Part shown: piece by piece, positions 1 to 10,948 of the stretch
How positions within the stretch are numbered: the first letter of the stretch is position 1
Layout of the letters: every line of letters starts with the position of its first letter
NCBI GenBank assembly: GCA_907163345.1
Contig: CAJQUN010001104.1
Location: 1-64,000 of the forward strand
DNA: 64,000 nt
Reading direction: 5' to 3'
From: Haberlea rhodopensis
Lineage: Eukaryota; Streptophyta; Magnoliopsida; Lamiales; Gesneriaceae
The notes under the pieces: generated by a model
Databases searched by the model: none
What the model was told of the DNA's origin: nothing
The model's input: only the letters and a program-made list of their open reading frames with translations
Position numbers and translations under genes: made by a program

Positions 1-413
1 GTGGGTCTTCCCACCTTAACAGTGATTAAAAGACATAAGAAGGACTAATCATGCATTAAGGTAACATCTTAAGGGTTTTGGTTGTTACACGAGCTAACAG
101 GATTACAGGCCAAAATACAAAACTTCAAAATAATTCATTACATTCTAAAAGAATATCATTTAGATTTACACTACTCCTAGAGTAGATACTAATCAAAACT
201 TGAATCCTATGCATTCCTGTGTCCCTAGTAGCTCACTGCCTCAACCCGACCCTCAGTCCTTTCGTCCAAAAGTGTACCTACAAGGATAACACATCATGAG
301 CATATATAATCTTACTTAACATCATAAAACATCATAGTAAATGCATGAAACATTGGTTAAGTAAATATGCTGGTTATTCATTCACTTCTTATTGTTGTCC
401 CTGATTTAGAATC

Positions 414-640
414 ATGCATATGGGGCATCTTACCCCCGTGGCATCTTACCACAATATCATCGTATGGCCTCTTACCATATGGGGCATCTTACCCCGTGGC
501 ATCTTACCACAATACATCGCATGGCCTCTTACCATGTGGGGCATCTTACCCCGTGGCATCTTACCACAATACATCGCATGGCCTCTTACCATGTGGGGCA
601 TCTTACCCCGTGGCATCTTACCACAATACATCACATAAAT
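414..640. repeat. 57-bp tandem array in element 1 left LTR
   Basis: About 3.5 copies of a 57-bp unit built on GCATCTTACC and TGGCATCTTACCAC. Copies of ATGGCCTCTTACC start near 464, 521 and 578. Because 57 is divisible by 3, several frames stay open and give periodic pseudo-proteins; these are not genes. Confidence 0.9.
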
Positions 641-984
641 GTCATCATATAAGCATCGTATAAACAATAAACATCATATGAACTTCATCGTATAAACATC
701 ATATAAACATCATCGTGTAAACATCGTATAAACACCGTCATTTCATCGTGAATACTCATGCAATAAAAGCATAGTCGTAGTATAGAGATGTGTGTTACCG
801 TCCGATGCCCGTACGCTTCTTACGTACCTTTTCAAAAGGAGGAGGAGTCAACAGACTTTATCTCCTTGATGGTGCCGGTACCTGGGATGGTTCTACAAGA
901 TCACATAATACCATATTAGATGCCTCAAAACCATCTCACATCATAAACTTAACAAAATAAAACATCATTATATTTTTTAACTTT

Positions 985-1215
985 CTGCCTGACTCGATCG
1001 ATCGGCCAAAAGTCTCGATCGATCGAGACACTGTGCACTAACAGTTCCTTAGCTTCCTGCCTCGCTCGATCGATCGAACATTTTACCGATCGATCGAGGA
1101 GCTTCACCGATCGATCGAGAAATCCTTCGATCGATCGGCACTAAAATTTTGAAAACATGCTTAGACCTTCTGTCTCGCTCGATCGATCGGGACCAAATCT
1201 CGATCGATCGAGAAC
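985..1215. repeat. Cluster of CGATCGATCG palindromes (left LTR of element 1)
   Basis: Eight copies of the 10-base palindrome CGATCGATCG occur within about 230 bp, most extended to longer imperfect palindromes such as TCTCGATCGATCGAGA. The cluster is repeated in the other LTR. Confidence 0.9.
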
Positions 1216-2326
1216 TCTGAAAAATCGGGATTTTCCCCAGATTTTTGAGCACCTCTTTTCACACCATCTTTTCTACTTCATAACATACATAAGATGCCTA
1301 AAAAAGAATATCAATAACTTCCTCATACTTCCATTCATGTATTAAAATCAAAGGTTCAATCATAACTTAAACCGACATGCATTAAAATACCCCATCTTTA
1401 TCAGTGCCCAATCAACTTGTTCAGAAAAACAGGGCATAATACAAAGCCCAGAATTCTTGAACACACATCTTTATAGCAATGAAACTACTACATATCCCGT
1501 AGTTTATGCTTAAACAAATATGTTGGCATGTTCACCAAACTTTCGTGTATGTAATCATGCCAAAGGTTTATTTATAACCTAAGCTAGCATGCTTCAAATC
1601 TTCATAATAAAAGCCCTACTTATCATAAAAACAGAGCACTTCCTTGCCCAGATTTTCGAACACCTAGTTTCAAGCCAACAAATCTACCACATAGCACATA
1701 TATCATGCTCATATAAACATGCTAGGAACTTCATAAAAACATCATGAATGAGCTTGAATCGAAGGTTTGACAAAACCTAACCTAACATGCCATTTTTATA
1801 CCAAGTAAAAACATTAACCCAAACAAAACTTAAACCAAACAGAATGTGGTTTCTCACCCTCCTTTGCTCCGATTTTTGGAAGGTTTCTTGCAAAGAATTT
1901 TGAAGTTTCTTCCTTCCTACCTTCTAAGCTGGAGCTGGATTTTTTTTTTGGACAAAAAGAGGCGAGATTGGAGTGATGGAGGTGAAGTGAAAGAGTGGGG
2001 GAAAAGGCATGGGCAACCAGCCACTTGCAGCATGGGTTGGTGGTAGGTGGTGTGGGCTGGGGTGCCATGTGGTGTTTAATTGTATCCCGGTATTTCATAC
2101 GATGTATAAAAATATCTTCCCTTGATATTTTATAATTGTAATACATCAATACAACAATTAAAACACGTAACATGCCCTCTAAACCATAACATCATATCAT
2201 AAATATAACCCCCAATTAAAATACTACGACCCTCTTAAATACATCATAGTTCATCGTCGTAGCACATAATCATATATTATTTCATCATCGTAGCATATAA
2301 TCATATAACATTTCGGGGGTATTACA

Positions 2327-2340
2327 TTACTCCCCTACAT
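2327..2340 (-). promoter_or_regulatory. Polypurine tract of element 1
   Basis: On the minus strand the sequence GTAGGGGAGTAA directly precedes the 3' LTR start TGTAATACC. It follows the GAGGACGAAATC motif, which also lies upstream of the 3' LTRs of elements 2 and 4. This is the expected primer for plus-strand DNA synthesis. Confidence 0.85.
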
Positions 2341-2373
2341 ATAAGATTTCGTCCTCGAAATCCACATGCATCA

Positions 2374-3546
2374 TCATAACGGAACTAAACATAAATACAT
2401 ACCAGAGAATAGTTCCGGATAGTGCTGCACCATATGCCGTTCCGTCTCCCACGTAGCCTCCTCGACACCCCGACGATCCCACTGAACTTTGACCATCGGT
2501 ATAACTTTGCTCCGTAGTCTGCGATCCTCTCGATCCAGAATTCTGATTGGTCGTTCTTCGTAGGACATATCTGAGTCTAACTGAACTTCTGTAGGCTGTA
2601 AGACATGAGACGGATCTGGCTCATACTTTCGTAACATAGAGACATGGAAAACATCGTGTATGCCAGACAAGGATGGCGGTAGAGCCAAACGATACGCCAA
2701 AGTACCGATACGCTGTAACACTTCATATGGCCCAACATACCTTGGAGATAACTTTCCCCGCATCCCAAAACGAACCACACCCCTGAAGGGCGAGATCTTT
2801 AAGAAGACCATGTCTCCTAACTGGAATTCTAGTGGTCGTCGCCGCTTATTGGCATAGGCCGCTTGCCTATCTTGGGCCGCTTTCATCTTTTGGTGTATCA
2901 TCTTAATCTTACTTTCCATATCCTTGATCATATCCGGTCCTCCGACCGCTTTGCTAGTCAAGTCCTCCCAATACAGTGGTGATCTACATCGTCGTCCATA
3001 CAGAGCTTCAAAAGGGGCCATTTGAATGCTCGCCTGATAACTGTTATTATAGGAGAACTCCACCAGCGGCACTGAATCCTGCCACGGAGTATCAAACTCC
3101 AAAATACACGCCCTCAACATGTCCTCGAGCGTCTGAATGGTACACTCTGTTTGGCCGTCTGTCTGAGGGTGATAGGCCGTACTCAGTCTCACCTCTGTGC
3201 CCAAAGCTGTCTGGAGACCCTCCCAGAAATGTGAAGTGAACCTCGGGTCCCTGTCAGACACTATCGAGACTGGAATACCATGCAACCTCACCACATCCCG
3301 TATATACATCTGGGCCATCTTCAAGTATGTATATGACATACTGTAAGGGATGAAATGAGCCGTCTTCGTCAGCCTATCCACGATCACCCAGATCGCATCA
3401 AATCCTGAGGCCGTCCTAGGTAAGTGGGTCACAAAGTCCATAGATATATGCTCCCACTTCCATTCAGGCACCTCTAAGCTCTTCAGCTCACCACCAGGCC
3501 TCTGCCTCTCTGCCTCTCTGCCTTTACCTGTTGACAGATCAAACAT
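2374..3546 (-). pseudogene. Element 1 integrase catalytic core and chromodomain, out of frame with gag-pol
   Basis: A 390-residue frame carries the rest of the integrase. The D,D-35-E triad is visible at D37 (MDFVTHLP), D98 (SDRDPRF) and E134 (TDGQTE). A C-terminal chromodomain-like segment (DRRLRSKVIPMVKVQW, then EEATWE) ends shortly before the stop. It overlaps the upstream gag-pol frame by 64 bp but lies in another register. Comparison with element 2 shows an 8-bp tandem duplication at 3504-3519 as the cause. The first residues of this frame are read out of register and are not native. Integrase joins the cDNA to nuclear DNA; the chromodomain is thought to steer insertion to heterochromatin. 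Without the zinc-binding N-terminus in frame, a working integrase is unlikely from this copy. Confidence 0.9.
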
Positions 3547-6500
3547 CTTTTAACGAAAACGATTACCTCACGCTTCATGCGTCTCCACCAGAATTGATCG
3601 CATAGATCCTTGTACATCTTCTTTCCCCCTGGGTGGATACTGAATCGACTACTGTGAGCTCGCTCCAATATTCCTCTACGCAGTTCTGGTGTATCTGGGA
3701 CTACCCATCGGTTGCCCAGTCTCAAGGAATCATCCTCAGCCACTCTAAACTTGGATGGTTGGCCTTGAAGTACCAATGATGTCCACCTCTGAACCTCACT
3801 ATCCGACTTCTGGGCCTTCCTGATCGCCTCAAATATGTCTGGCTCCGCCAATAGGGTCGACACTCGCACAGGCGACGTGTCTACATCGAAATCATAGCCC
3901 AGTTGGCAATAAGACGTCATCAAGGCTGACAAACACATAACATCCTCTGCAGTACTCTTTACCTTCCGACTTAAGGCGTCTGCTATCAAGTTTGCTTTAC
4001 CTGGATGGTACTCAATTTCACAATCATAATCTTTGAGCAAATCCATCCATCTTCTTTGCCTCATATTCAACTCTGCCTGAGTGAATAAGAACTTCAGGCT
4101 CTTATGATCCGTATATATAGTGAAGGATGTGCCATACAAGTAATGCCTCCAGATTTTTAAGGCAAATATGATGGCCGCCAGTTCTAAATCATGCACTGGA
4201 TACCTGGCTTCGTGTGGCTTCAGTTGCCTCGATGCATAAGCCACCACATGCTTATCTTGCATCAACACACAGCCCAAGCCCTGTAATGACGCATCCGTGT
4301 ACAAGGCGAACCTCTTATCCTCAGACGGAATCACCAGCACAGGCGCTGTAGTCAAACGACGCTTCAGCTCTTGGAAGCTTTCCTCACAAGCTTCGAACCA
4401 CAAGAAGGGGACTCCTTTCTGAGTCAGCTGCGTCAGGGGTTTGGCAATCTTCGAAAAACCCTCGACGAAACGTCGGTAATATCCTGCCAAACCGAGAAAA
4501 CTCCTTATCTCAGGTACAGAAGTGGGTGCAGCCCACTCCATCACAGCTTCAATCTTCCTTGGATCCACAGATATCCCGTGGCTAGATATGACATGGCCTA
4601 AAAATACCACGCTGTCCAACCAGAACTCGCACTTACTAAGCTTCGCATACAGCTGATGATCCCTAAGGATCTGAAGTACTATCCTCAAGTGCCTTACATG
4701 CTCTTCTTCAGTCCGAGAGTAAATAAGTATGTCGTCAATGAAGACTATGACGAACTGATCCAAATATGGCTGGAACACCTTGTTCATCAAACTCATGAAG
4801 ACAGCTGGGGCATTCGTCACCCCAAAAGGCATGACCAGGAATTCATAGTGCCCATATCTAGTCCTGAAAGCCGTCTTCTGAACATCATCTTCTCTTACTC
4901 GAATCTTATGGTACCCCGACCTCAGATCGATCTTACTATAGAGCCTCGTACCCTGCAACTGATCGAACAAGTCATCAATCCTCGGAAGTGGATACTTGTT
5001 CTTTACTGTAGCTTTGTTCAACTGCCTGTAGTCAATGCATAGACGCATCGATCCATCTTTCTTCTTAACAAATAAGACAGGCGCACCCCATGGCGATACG
5101 CTAGGGCGTATGTAGTTTTTGTCTAGGAGCTCTTGCAATTGAATCTTTAACTCTCTTAGCTCCGCTGGTGCCATCCTATACGGGGCACGAGAAATTGCAG
5201 ACGTCCCTGGTAGCAACTCAATCCCAAACTCGACCTCTCTCGTCGGTGGGAATCCGGGAATCTCCTCCGGAAAGACATCAGGAAACTCCGCCACTACGGG
5301 CACATCCTCAACCTTTAATTCCTTCCTCTTATCCGTCATGTCAACAGCATAGATAAGATATCCCGTATGACCTCGTTCCAATAGCTGTGTCATCTTGACA
5401 GCAGATATTAACGGAATCTTCGGACGGGAACCATCCCCATAGAATGTCCATTGGACTCCCAATACAGATCTAAATCGGACAGTCCTTTGCCTGCAGTTTA
5501 CCACTGCCTGATACTTGTTCAGAACATCGATGCCCACAATGCAATCGAAGTCTGTCATTCCCAACACAATCAAATCTGATCTTAACTCATTATCCTCAAA
5601 ATAAATGAGGCCATCATAAATAATCCGATCCGTAGTCAAACTTCTTCCAGCGGGGGTCGAGACCATAAGAGGCATGGGGGACGGAGAAGTGCATATGTGG
5701 TGCCTTTCAACAAAACTCGTCGACACAAAGGAGTGTGACGCACCTGTGTCTATCAATATAAGAGCAGGGTGCGTAAATAAAAGACACGTACCCGCTATAA
5801 CTTCCTCCGGGGCCGCCGTAGCCTGCTCCCTCGTCAAAGCATATACTTGTCCCTGAGGTGGCCCCGCGGGCTGACCTCCATACTGTCTTGGCACAAAGGG
5901 TGGCCGGTGTTGTGCCGTTCTGTCCACAGGTCTCCCCATAGAGCTCTGATGTCTTCCCCTGTTGGGACACCGCCGAGCAAAGTGGCCTCTGTCGCCACAG
6001 ACATAACATCCTACGCAGTCCTTTGCCAAATGTGGTTGCCCACAAAGAGTGCACTGAACTCTTCCAGATCTGTCTCCCTGATACTGTCCTCTCCCGGATG
6101 GAGCATCATTCCTACCTTTCCCTTTCCATCGATTCTCGGGCCTCTTGCCACTGAATCTCGATGCTGAAGTGTTCCCCCTAGGCTTAAACTGATCACCCAT
6201 GGGCTTCAAGTGGTCAGAAGTGAATTTCTGAGGGGGTGCTGGAGGTGGCACTGCATCAGGATATGCACCAACTCCCAGTTCAGCTAGCTCAGCTCGTGAG
6301 AGTGCATCATCAAAACAAGCAGGGCCATAAGTGATCACCCTGTCATACAGTTCAGGCCTCAAGCCCTTCATGAAGTTCCGCATCTTCGCTTGAGTGCTTG
6401 CAGCAATGTGTGGCACATATCGTAGTAAGGAACAGTAATGCAAAGCATAGTCAGATACAGGCATGGTACCTTGTCTTAAACTGGTAAACTCATCCTCCTT

Positions 6501-6920
6501 GGCCTGTCTTGCAGCGGCTGAGAAATAGCGGTTCAAAAACCGCGTTCGGAACATCTTCCAATTTACTTCCTGTCCCAGAGCCTCTTGCTCAATCACTGTG
6601 GTTTTCCACCACATCAATGCCTTCTTGGACAGCTGAAATTCTGCTAATCTGATCCAGGCCGTCTTTGCACAAGGCGCTGCCACAAATATCTGTTCGATCC
6701 TCTCTAACCATTCCTCAGCTTTCTCTCCTGATTCCGTTCCCTCGAACATCGGAGGTCGATACATCATAAACTGAGCCAAGCTCAATTCCCCAGGTAGCAA
6801 CTGTTGTTCAGAGGGTTCCTCGCCCAAGGCTGGTGGTGGCAATGGATTCGTACGCCCAGCGCTTGCATTTACACTAATGGCGTCACCCACTTCTATATTT
6901 GCTGCCATGCTGCAACACAA
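3483..6920 (-). CDS. Element 1 gag-protease-RT-RNase H-integrase N-terminus polyprotein (C-terminally frameshifted)
   Basis: 1145 residues. Gag occupies the N-terminal third. Two zinc-knuckle-like motifs follow: C-x2-C-x3-H-x4-C at 290-302 and C-x2-C-x4-H-x4-C at 305-318. The aspartic protease has DTGAS at 391-395. Reverse transcriptase spans about 590-770 with catalytic FIDD at 727-730. RNase H begins near 871 (YTDAS) and runs to the DALSRK linker at about 981. The HHCC zinc-binding start of integrase is present (H1089, H1096, C1126, C1129). The frame then ends abruptly because of an 8-bp duplication (3504-3519), losing the catalytic core. The fifth codon, a second Met, is as good a start as the first. 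In an active element this polyprotein would form virus-like particles in the cytoplasm and make cDNA. The gag, PR, RT and RH parts look intact. Confidence 0.93.
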   Translation of the reverse strand: MCCSMAANIEVGDAISVNASAGRTNPLPPPALGEEPSEQQLLPGELSLAQFMMYRPPMFEGTESGEKAEEWLERIEQIFVAAPCAKTAWIRLAEFQLSKKALMWWKTTVIEQEALGQEVNWKMFRTRFLNRYFSAAARQAKEDEFTSLRQGTMPVSDYALHYCSLLRYVPHIAASTQAKMRNFMKGLRPELYDRVITYGPACFDDALSRAELAELGVGAYPDAVPPPAPPQKFTSDHLKPMGDQFKPRGNTSASRFSGKRPENRWKGKGRNDAPSGRGQYQGDRSGRVQCTLCGQPHLAKDCVGCYVCGDRGHFARRCPNRGRHQSSMGRPVDRTAQHRPPFVPRQYGGQPAGPPQGQVYALTREQATAAPEEVIAGTCLLFTHPALILIDTGASHSFVSTSFVERHHICTSPSPMPLMVSTPAGRSLTTDRIIYDGLIYFEDNELRSDLIVLGMTDFDCIVGIDVLNKYQAVVNCRQRTVRFRSVLGVQWTFYGDGSRPKIPLISAVKMTQLLERGHTGYLIYAVDMTDKRKELKVEDVPVVAEFPDVFPEEIPGFPPTREVEFGIELLPGTSAISRAPYRMAPAELRELKIQLQELLDKNYIRPSVSPWGAPVLFVKKKDGSMRLCIDYRQLNKATVKNKYPLPRIDDLFDQLQGTRLYSKIDLRSGYHKIRVREDDVQKTAFRTRYGHYEFLVMPFGVTNAPAVFMSLMNKVFQPYLDQFVIVFIDDILIYSRTEEEHVRHLRIVLQILRDHQLYAKLSKCEFWLDSVVFLGHVISSHGISVDPRKIEAVMEWAAPTSVPEIRSFLGLAGYYRRFVEGFSKIAKPLTQLTQKGVPFLWFEACEESFQELKRRLTTAPVLVIPSEDKRFALYTDASLQGLGCVLMQDKHVVAYASRQLKPHEARYPVHDLELAAIIFALKIWRHYLYGTSFTIYTDHKSLKFLFTQAELNMRQRRWMDLLKDYDCEIEYHPGKANLIADALSRKVKSTAEDVMCLSALMTSYCQLGYDFDVDTSPVRVSTLLAEPDIFEAIRKAQKSDSEVQRWTSLVLQGQPSKFRVAEDDSLRLGNRWVVPDTPELRRGILERAHSSRFSIHPGGKKMYKDLCDQFWWRRMKREVIVFVKRCLICQQVKAERQRGRGLVVS

Positions 6921-7095
6921 GGGTTAATAACAACACCAAAAGCAGTTCATAAAGCACATCGTTAGATAATTAAACATGTTAGCATAACATAGAAACCTCA
7001 TATGCAACATACATATAAAACATGTTCAAAAGTAAGTACCTAGCCAACTTATTGCTAAGGCTACCCTTCACTCATTCCCGAGTTATCTAACCACT
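6921..7095 (-). other. Element 1 leader between primer site and gag
   Basis: About 175 bp of AT-rich untranslated leader between the tRNA primer site and the gag start. No further feature recognised. Confidence 0.7.
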
Positions 7096-7107
7096 ACTCT
7101 GATACCA
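7096..7107 (-). promoter_or_regulatory. Primer binding site of element 1 (initiator Met-tRNA)
   Basis: The minus strand reads TGGTATCAGAGT, complementary to the 3' end of plant initiator Met-tRNA apart from the last base. It lies four bases from the 5' LTR end at 7112. It fixes the orientation of the element as minus strand. Confidence 0.92.
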
Positions 7108-7526
7108 CTAATGTGGGGTCTTCCCACCTTAACAGTGATTAAAAGACATAAGAAGGACTAATCATGCATTAAGGTAACATCTTAAGGTTTTGGTTGTTAC
7201 ACGAGCTAACAGGATTACAGGCCAAAATACAAAACTTCAAAAATAATTCATTACATTCTAAAAGAATATCATTTAGATTTACACTACTCCTAGAGTAGAT
7301 ACTAATCAAAACTTGAATCCTATGCATTCCTGTGTCCCTAGTAGCTCACTGCCTCAACCCGACCCTTAGTCCTTTCGTCCAAAAGTGTACCTACAGGGAT
7401 AACACATCATGAGCATATATAATCTTACTTAACATCATAAAACATCATAGTAAATGCATGAAACATTGGTTAAGTAAATATGCTGGTTATTCATTCACTT
7501 CTTATTGTTGTCCCTAATTTAGAATC

Positions 7527-7753
7527 ATGCATATGGGGCATCTTACCCCCGTGGCATCTTACCACAATATCATCGTATGGCCTCTTACCATATGGGGCAT
7601 CTTACCCCGTGGCATCTTACCACAATACATCGCATGGCCTCTTACCATGTGGGGCATCTTACCCCGTGGCATCTTACCACAATACATCGCATGGCCTCTT
7701 ACCATGTGGGGCATCTTACCCCGTGGCATCTTACCACAATACATCACATAAAT
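7527..7753. repeat. 57-bp tandem array in element 1 right LTR
   Basis: Same 57-bp array and copy number as at 414-640, so the array existed before this insertion copied its LTR. Confidence 0.9.
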
Positions 7754-8097
7754 GTCATCATATAAGCATCGTATAAACAATAAACATCATATGAACTTCA
7801 TCGTATAAACATCATATAAACATCATCGTGTAAACATCGTATAAACACCGTCATTTCATCGTGAATAATCATGCAATAAAAGCATAGTCGTAGTATAGAG
7901 ATGTGTGTTACCGTCCGATGCCCGTACGCTTCTTACGTACCTTTTCAAAAGGAGGAGGAGTCAACAGACTTTATCTCCTTGATGGTGCCGGTACCTGGGA
8001 TGGTTCTACAAGATCACATAATACCATATTAGATGCCTCAAAACCATCTCACATCATAAACTTAACAAAATAAAACATCATTATATTTTTCAACTTT

Positions 8098-8328
8098 CTG
8101 CCTGTCTCGATCGATCGGCCAAAAGTCTCGATCGATCGAGACACTGTGCACTAACAGTTCCTTAGCTTCCTACCTCGCTCGATCGATCGAACATTTTACC
8201 GATCGATCGAGGAGCTTCACCGATCGATCGAGAAATCCTTCGATCGATCGGCACTAAAATTTTGAAAACATGCTTAGACCTTCTGTCTCGCTCGATCGAT
8301 CGGGACCAAATCTCGATCGATCGAGAAC
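8098..8328. repeat. Cluster of CGATCGATCG palindromes (right LTR of element 1)
   Basis: Counterpart of the cluster at 985-1215, again with eight CGATCGATCG copies. Confidence 0.9.
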
Positions 8329-9409
8329 TCTGAAAAATCGGGATTTTCCCCAGATTTTTGAGCACCTCTTTTCACACCATCTTTTCTACTTCATAACATA
8401 CATAAGATGCCTAAAAAATAATATCAATAACTTCCTCATACTTCCATTCATGTATTAAAATCAAAGGTTCAATCATAACTTAAACCGACATGCATTAAAA
8501 TACCCCATCTTTATCAGTGCCCAATCAACTTGTTCAGAAAAACAGGGCAAAATACATAGCCCAGAATTCTTGAACACACATCTTTATAGCAATGAAACTA
8601 CTACATATCCCGTAGTTTATGCTTAAACAAATATGTTGGCATGTTCACCAAACTTTCGTGTATGTAATCATGCCAAAGGTTTATTTATAACCTAAGCTAT
8701 CATGCTTCAAATCTTCATAATAAAAGCCCTACTTATCATAAAAACAGAGCACTTCCTTGGCCAGATTTTCGAACACCTAGTTTCAAGCCAACAAATCTAC
8801 CACATAGCACATATATCATGCTCATATAAACATGCTAGGAACTTCATAACAACATCATGAATGAGCTTGAATCGAAGGTTTGACAAAACCTAACCTAACA
8901 TGCCATTTTTATACCAAGTAAAAACATGTGGTTTCTCACCCTCCTTTGCTCCGATTTTTGGAAGGTTTCTTGCAAAGAATTTTGAAGTTTCTTCCTTCCT
9001 ACCTGCTAAGCTGGAGCTGGATTTTTTTTTTGGACAAAAAGAGGCGAGATTGGAGTGATGGAGGTGAAGTGAAAGAGTGGGGGAAAAGGCATGGGCAACC
9101 AGCCACTTGCAGCATGGGTTGGTGGTAGGTGGTGTGGGCTGGGGTGCCATGTGGTGTTTAATTGTATCCCGGTATTTCATACGATGTATAAAAATATCTT
9201 CCCTTGATATTTTATAATTGTGATACATCAATACAACAATTAAAACACGTAACATGCCCTCTAAACCATAACATCATATCATAAATATAACCCCCAATTA
9301 AAATACTACGACCCTCTTAAATACATCATAGTTCATCGTCGTAGCACATAATCATATATCATTTCATCATCGTAGCATATAATCATATAACATTTCGGGG
9401 GTATTACAA

Positions 9410-10936
9410 GTACAGGTATTGACCTTGCTAGCTGAGCCTGTTATATATGATCACATCAGGAAGGCTCAGGGGACCGATGCAGAGGTTCAGAGATGGATAT
9501 TAGTGGTTCTTTCAGGTCAGCCATCGAGATTCAGAGTGGCTGAGGATGGTTCTCTGAGGCTTGGCGGCAGATGGGTGGTTCCAGATACACCCGAGTTGCG
9601 CCAGGGTATATTACAGCGAGCTCATTGCAGCAGGATGAGTGTCCACCCAGGAGGGAAGAAGATGTATAAGGATTTACGCAGCCAGTTCTGGTGGAGGCGT
9701 ATGAAACAAGATGTCACCTCATTTGTCAAGCGCTGTTTGATTTGTCAGCAGGTGAAGGCTGAGAGGCAGAGGCCTGGAGGTGAACTAAGGAGTTTGGAGA
9801 TACCCGAGTGGAAGTGGCAGCACGTGTCTATGGATTTCGTGACCCACTTACCGAGGACTGTTTCAGGTTTCGATGCCATCTGGGTAGTCGTGGATAGACT
9901 GACTAAAGTGGCTCACTTCATTCCCTATTGTATGACATATACGCACTTGAGGATGGCACAGTTATATGTCAGAGATGTGGTGAGACTGCACGGGATCCCT
10001 GTTTCGATAGTGTCCGATCGAGATCCGCGGTTCACATCTCACTTCTGGGAGGGTCTGCAGACAGCTCTAGGTACAGAGTTGAGGCTGAGCACAGCCTATC
10101 ACCCTCAGACGGACGGACAGACCGAGCGTACGATACAGACGCTCGAGGATATGTTGAGAGCTTGTGTGCTAGAATTCGACATATCATGGCAGGACTCGAT
10201 AGCCTTAGTGGAGTTCTCTTACAACAACAGCTACCAGGCAAGTATACAGATGGCTCCTTTCGAGGCCCTCTATGGTAGGCGTTGTAGGTCACCCTTGTGT
10301 TGGGATGACGTGGACCGTAAGTCGGTTGGAGGACCAGAGTTGGTTCAGGAAATGGAAGAGAAAGTTAAGGTTATCAAGAGAAAGATGAAGGCAGCTCAGG
10401 ACAGACAGGCAGCATATGCCAATCAGCGGCGTAGGCCGTTGGAGTTTCAGTTAGGCGACAGAGTTTTTCTGAAGATCTCACCTTTCAGAGGCGTAGTACG
10501 GTTCGGTATGCGGGGGAAGTTGTCTCCTAGATACGTGGGGCCTTATGAGATCTTACAGCGTGTGGGTACTCTGGCGTACCGTTTGGCTTTACCGCCCTCT
10601 CTGTCTGGTATACACGACGTATTTCATGTGTCTATGCTGAGGAAGTATGAGCCGGATCCTTCACATGTGTTGCAGCCTTCAGAGGTGCAGATTGAGTCCG
10701 ATGTTTCTTATGTGGAGCGGCCTATCAGGATTTGGGAGAGGACAGACCGCAGACTTCGGAACAAGGTTATTCCTATGATCAAGGTTCAGTGGGATCGTAG
10801 GGGTGTCGAGGAGGCCACGTGGGAGACAGAGCGACACATGGTGCAGCACTATCCAGAGCTGTTTTCTGGTATGCGTTTATGTATTGTTTTATATCTTGTT
10901 AGCAGCATGTTTGATTTCGGGGACGAAATCTTATAA
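9410..10936 (+). pseudogene. Element 2 integrase with C-terminal chromodomain (5'-truncated by element 1)
   Basis: The frame is open from the junction with element 1 (first codons VQVLTLLAEP, matching the equivalent stretch of element 1). Counting from the TTG codon at 9419 there are 505 residues. Integrase zinc-binding residues H69, H76, C106 and C109 are followed by the catalytic triad D139, D200 and E236; the last two are 35 residues apart as expected. A chromodomain-like segment occupies about 430-480 (RRLRNKVIPMIKVQW, EEATWE). The body of the frame has no stops. It is only the 3' part of a polyprotein and has no proper start, so it is a fragment, not an expressed gene. It is the best local reference for the intact integrase reading frame of element 1. 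Confidence 0.92.
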
Positions 10937-10948
10937 GTAGGGGAGTAT
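10934..10948 (+). promoter_or_regulatory. Polypurine tract of element 2
   Basis: AAGTAGGGGAGTA directly before the LTR start TGTGATATC, just downstream of the shared GGGGACGAAATC motif. Confidence 0.85.

Larger units (their letters stand above)
1..2326 (-). repeat. 3' LTR of element 1 (window-left copy)
   Basis: It is collinear with 7112-9408. It begins at the window edge one base or so short of the TGTGGGG terminus seen in the other copy and ends in TATTACA. Compared with the other LTR I count by eye about 17 substitutions, two single-base indels and a 31-bp segment (1815-1845) present only here. It holds a 57-bp tandem array, a cluster of CGATCGATCG palindromes and a poly-T tract. Short reading frames inside it follow from the repeats and are not genes. 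Confidence 0.93.
1..9408 (-). mobile_element. Element 1: Ty3/gypsy chromovirus (Tekay/Del-like), nearly complete
   Basis: This is an LTR retrotransposon read on the minus strand. Two long direct repeats (1-2326 and 7112-9408) flank gag-pol reading frames. On the minus strand each LTR starts TGTAATACCCCCG and the complete copy ends CCCCACA. A 12-base initiator-Met tRNA primer site adjoins the 7112 end and a purine-rich tract adjoins the 2326 end. Domain order is gag, protease, RT, RNase H, integrase, chromodomain, which is Ty3/gypsy order; the C-terminal chromodomain and LTRs above 2 kb suit the Tekay/Del clade. The first base or bases of the left LTR lie off the window, so no target duplication can be checked. 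The element lies inside the integrase-coding region of element 2. An 8-bp duplication breaks its own integrase, so it is probably no longer autonomous. Confidence 0.93.
7112..9408 (-). repeat. 5' LTR of element 1 (window-right copy)
   Basis: Complete 2297-bp LTR. In plus-strand reading it starts TGTGGGG and ends TATTACA, so it has TG...CA ends. It lacks the 31 bp at 1815-1845 of the other copy. It carries the same 57-bp array (7527-7753) and palindrome cluster (8098-8328). The next base to the right (9409) resumes element 2 coding sequence. Confidence 0.94.

Noticed and set aside
414..640. CRISPR-like direct repeats
   Set aside because: The repeats are contiguous without unique spacers and lie in an LTR of a plant retrotransposon.
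367..667. Overlapping periodic frames near 367-667 and 7480-7780
   Set aside because: Produced by the 57-bp tandem repeat, which is divisible by three; open in several frames and both strands at once.
9928..10278. Separate small genes within the element 2 integrase region and in the antisense of gag-pol frames
   Set aside because: Shadow frames of the recognised integrase and gag-pol coding sequence, with no domain of their own.
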